Shown: in pieces, positions 7,319 through 7,502 of the stretch
How the letters are laid out: every line of letters begins with the position of its first letter
Numbering within the stretch: the stretch's first letter is position 1
Origin: Planctomycetota bacterium
GTDB lineage: Bacteria; Planctomycetota; Planctomycetia; Gemmatales; Gemmataceae
Assembly (NCBI GenBank): GCA_018970845.1
Contig: JAGWVO010000175.1
Span: 1-7,502 of the forward strand
Direction: 5' to 3'
DNA length: 7,502 nucleotides
Translations under genes and position numbers: made by a program
Notes under the pieces: generated by a model
What the model was told of the DNA's origin: nothing
The model's input: only the letters and a program-made list of their open reading frames with translations
Databases searched by the model: none

Positions 7319-7351
7319 GAAGGCGGCGGCTTCGGCCGCCGCCTTCTTTTT
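7319..7351 (+). terminator. Intrinsic terminator with TTCG tetraloop after the oxidoreductase gene
   Basis: A perfect 12-bp stem (GAAGGCGGCGGC at 7319-7330, GCCGCCGCCTTC at 7335-7346) closes on a TTCG loop flanked by C and G, the exceptionally stable cUUCGg tetraloop, and is followed by TTTTT (7347-7351). It begins 24 bases after the stop codon at 7295 and marks the end of this transcription unit. Because the stem is symmetrical but the T-run is only on the plus strand, it is directional. Confidence 0.9.
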
Positions 7352-7502
7352 CTGCTCGGGCGGTCTTGCCGCTTCAAAGGCGGATGCGAAATCAAGGGCA
7401 CGGAACCGGCAGGCGGCCGGGAAGTGGCGAAATTAAGAGTTTTGCGACTTGAGGATTGAGGCATGAACCGGCTAACCCTTTTTGAGTCATGAGTTCCGAC
7501 CA

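Overview
The window is high-GC bacterial DNA with the gene content of a planctomycete, or a close relative in the Planctomycetota-Verrucomicrobiota group. The pointers are a DUF1501 protein paired with a planctomycete-cytochrome/DUF1549/DUF1553 protein, a Tat-exported Gfo/Idh/MocA oxidoreductase, and trypsin-PDZ (HtrA-like) proteins, one of which has lost its catalytic residues. All five genes appear to encode exported proteins. The species cannot be named from the sequence. No tRNA, rRNA, insertion sequence, CRISPR array or phage gene was seen.

Layout. Positions 1-1842 (minus strand) hold two adjacent HtrA-like genes: an intact trypsin-PDZ protease (796-1842), and 48 bases downstream a degenerate trypsin-PDZ protein (747 running off the left edge) that lacks the catalytic His and the Ser motif. 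Positions 1861-2108 have no convincing gene; they hold the leader of the protease pair, with an inverted repeat. Positions 2109-5863 (minus strand) are a two-gene operon, the PSCyt/DUF1549/DUF1553 gene followed 20 bases later by the DUF1501 gene. Positions 5864-5999 are a short AT-rich divergent intergenic region with a repeated TCATGAC motif. Positions 6000-7295 (plus strand) encode the Gfo/Idh/MocA oxidoreductase, closed by a strong intrinsic terminator with a TTCG loop at 7319-7351. Positions 7352-7502 contain nothing recognisable except a possible tiny ORF and a start codon at the very edge.

How they may fit together. The DUF1553-DUF1501 pair is one of the most amplified gene pairs in planctomycetes and has no settled biochemical function. 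Here it is divergently arranged with an exported sugar-type dehydrogenase, which suggests, by inference only, a co-regulated cell-envelope module acting on a carbohydrate or similar substrate. The protease pair looks like an envelope protein-quality-control or regulatory unit in which an active and an inactive paralogue are co-expressed. Several long open frames lie antisense to these genes; they are by-products of high GC and are not annotated.
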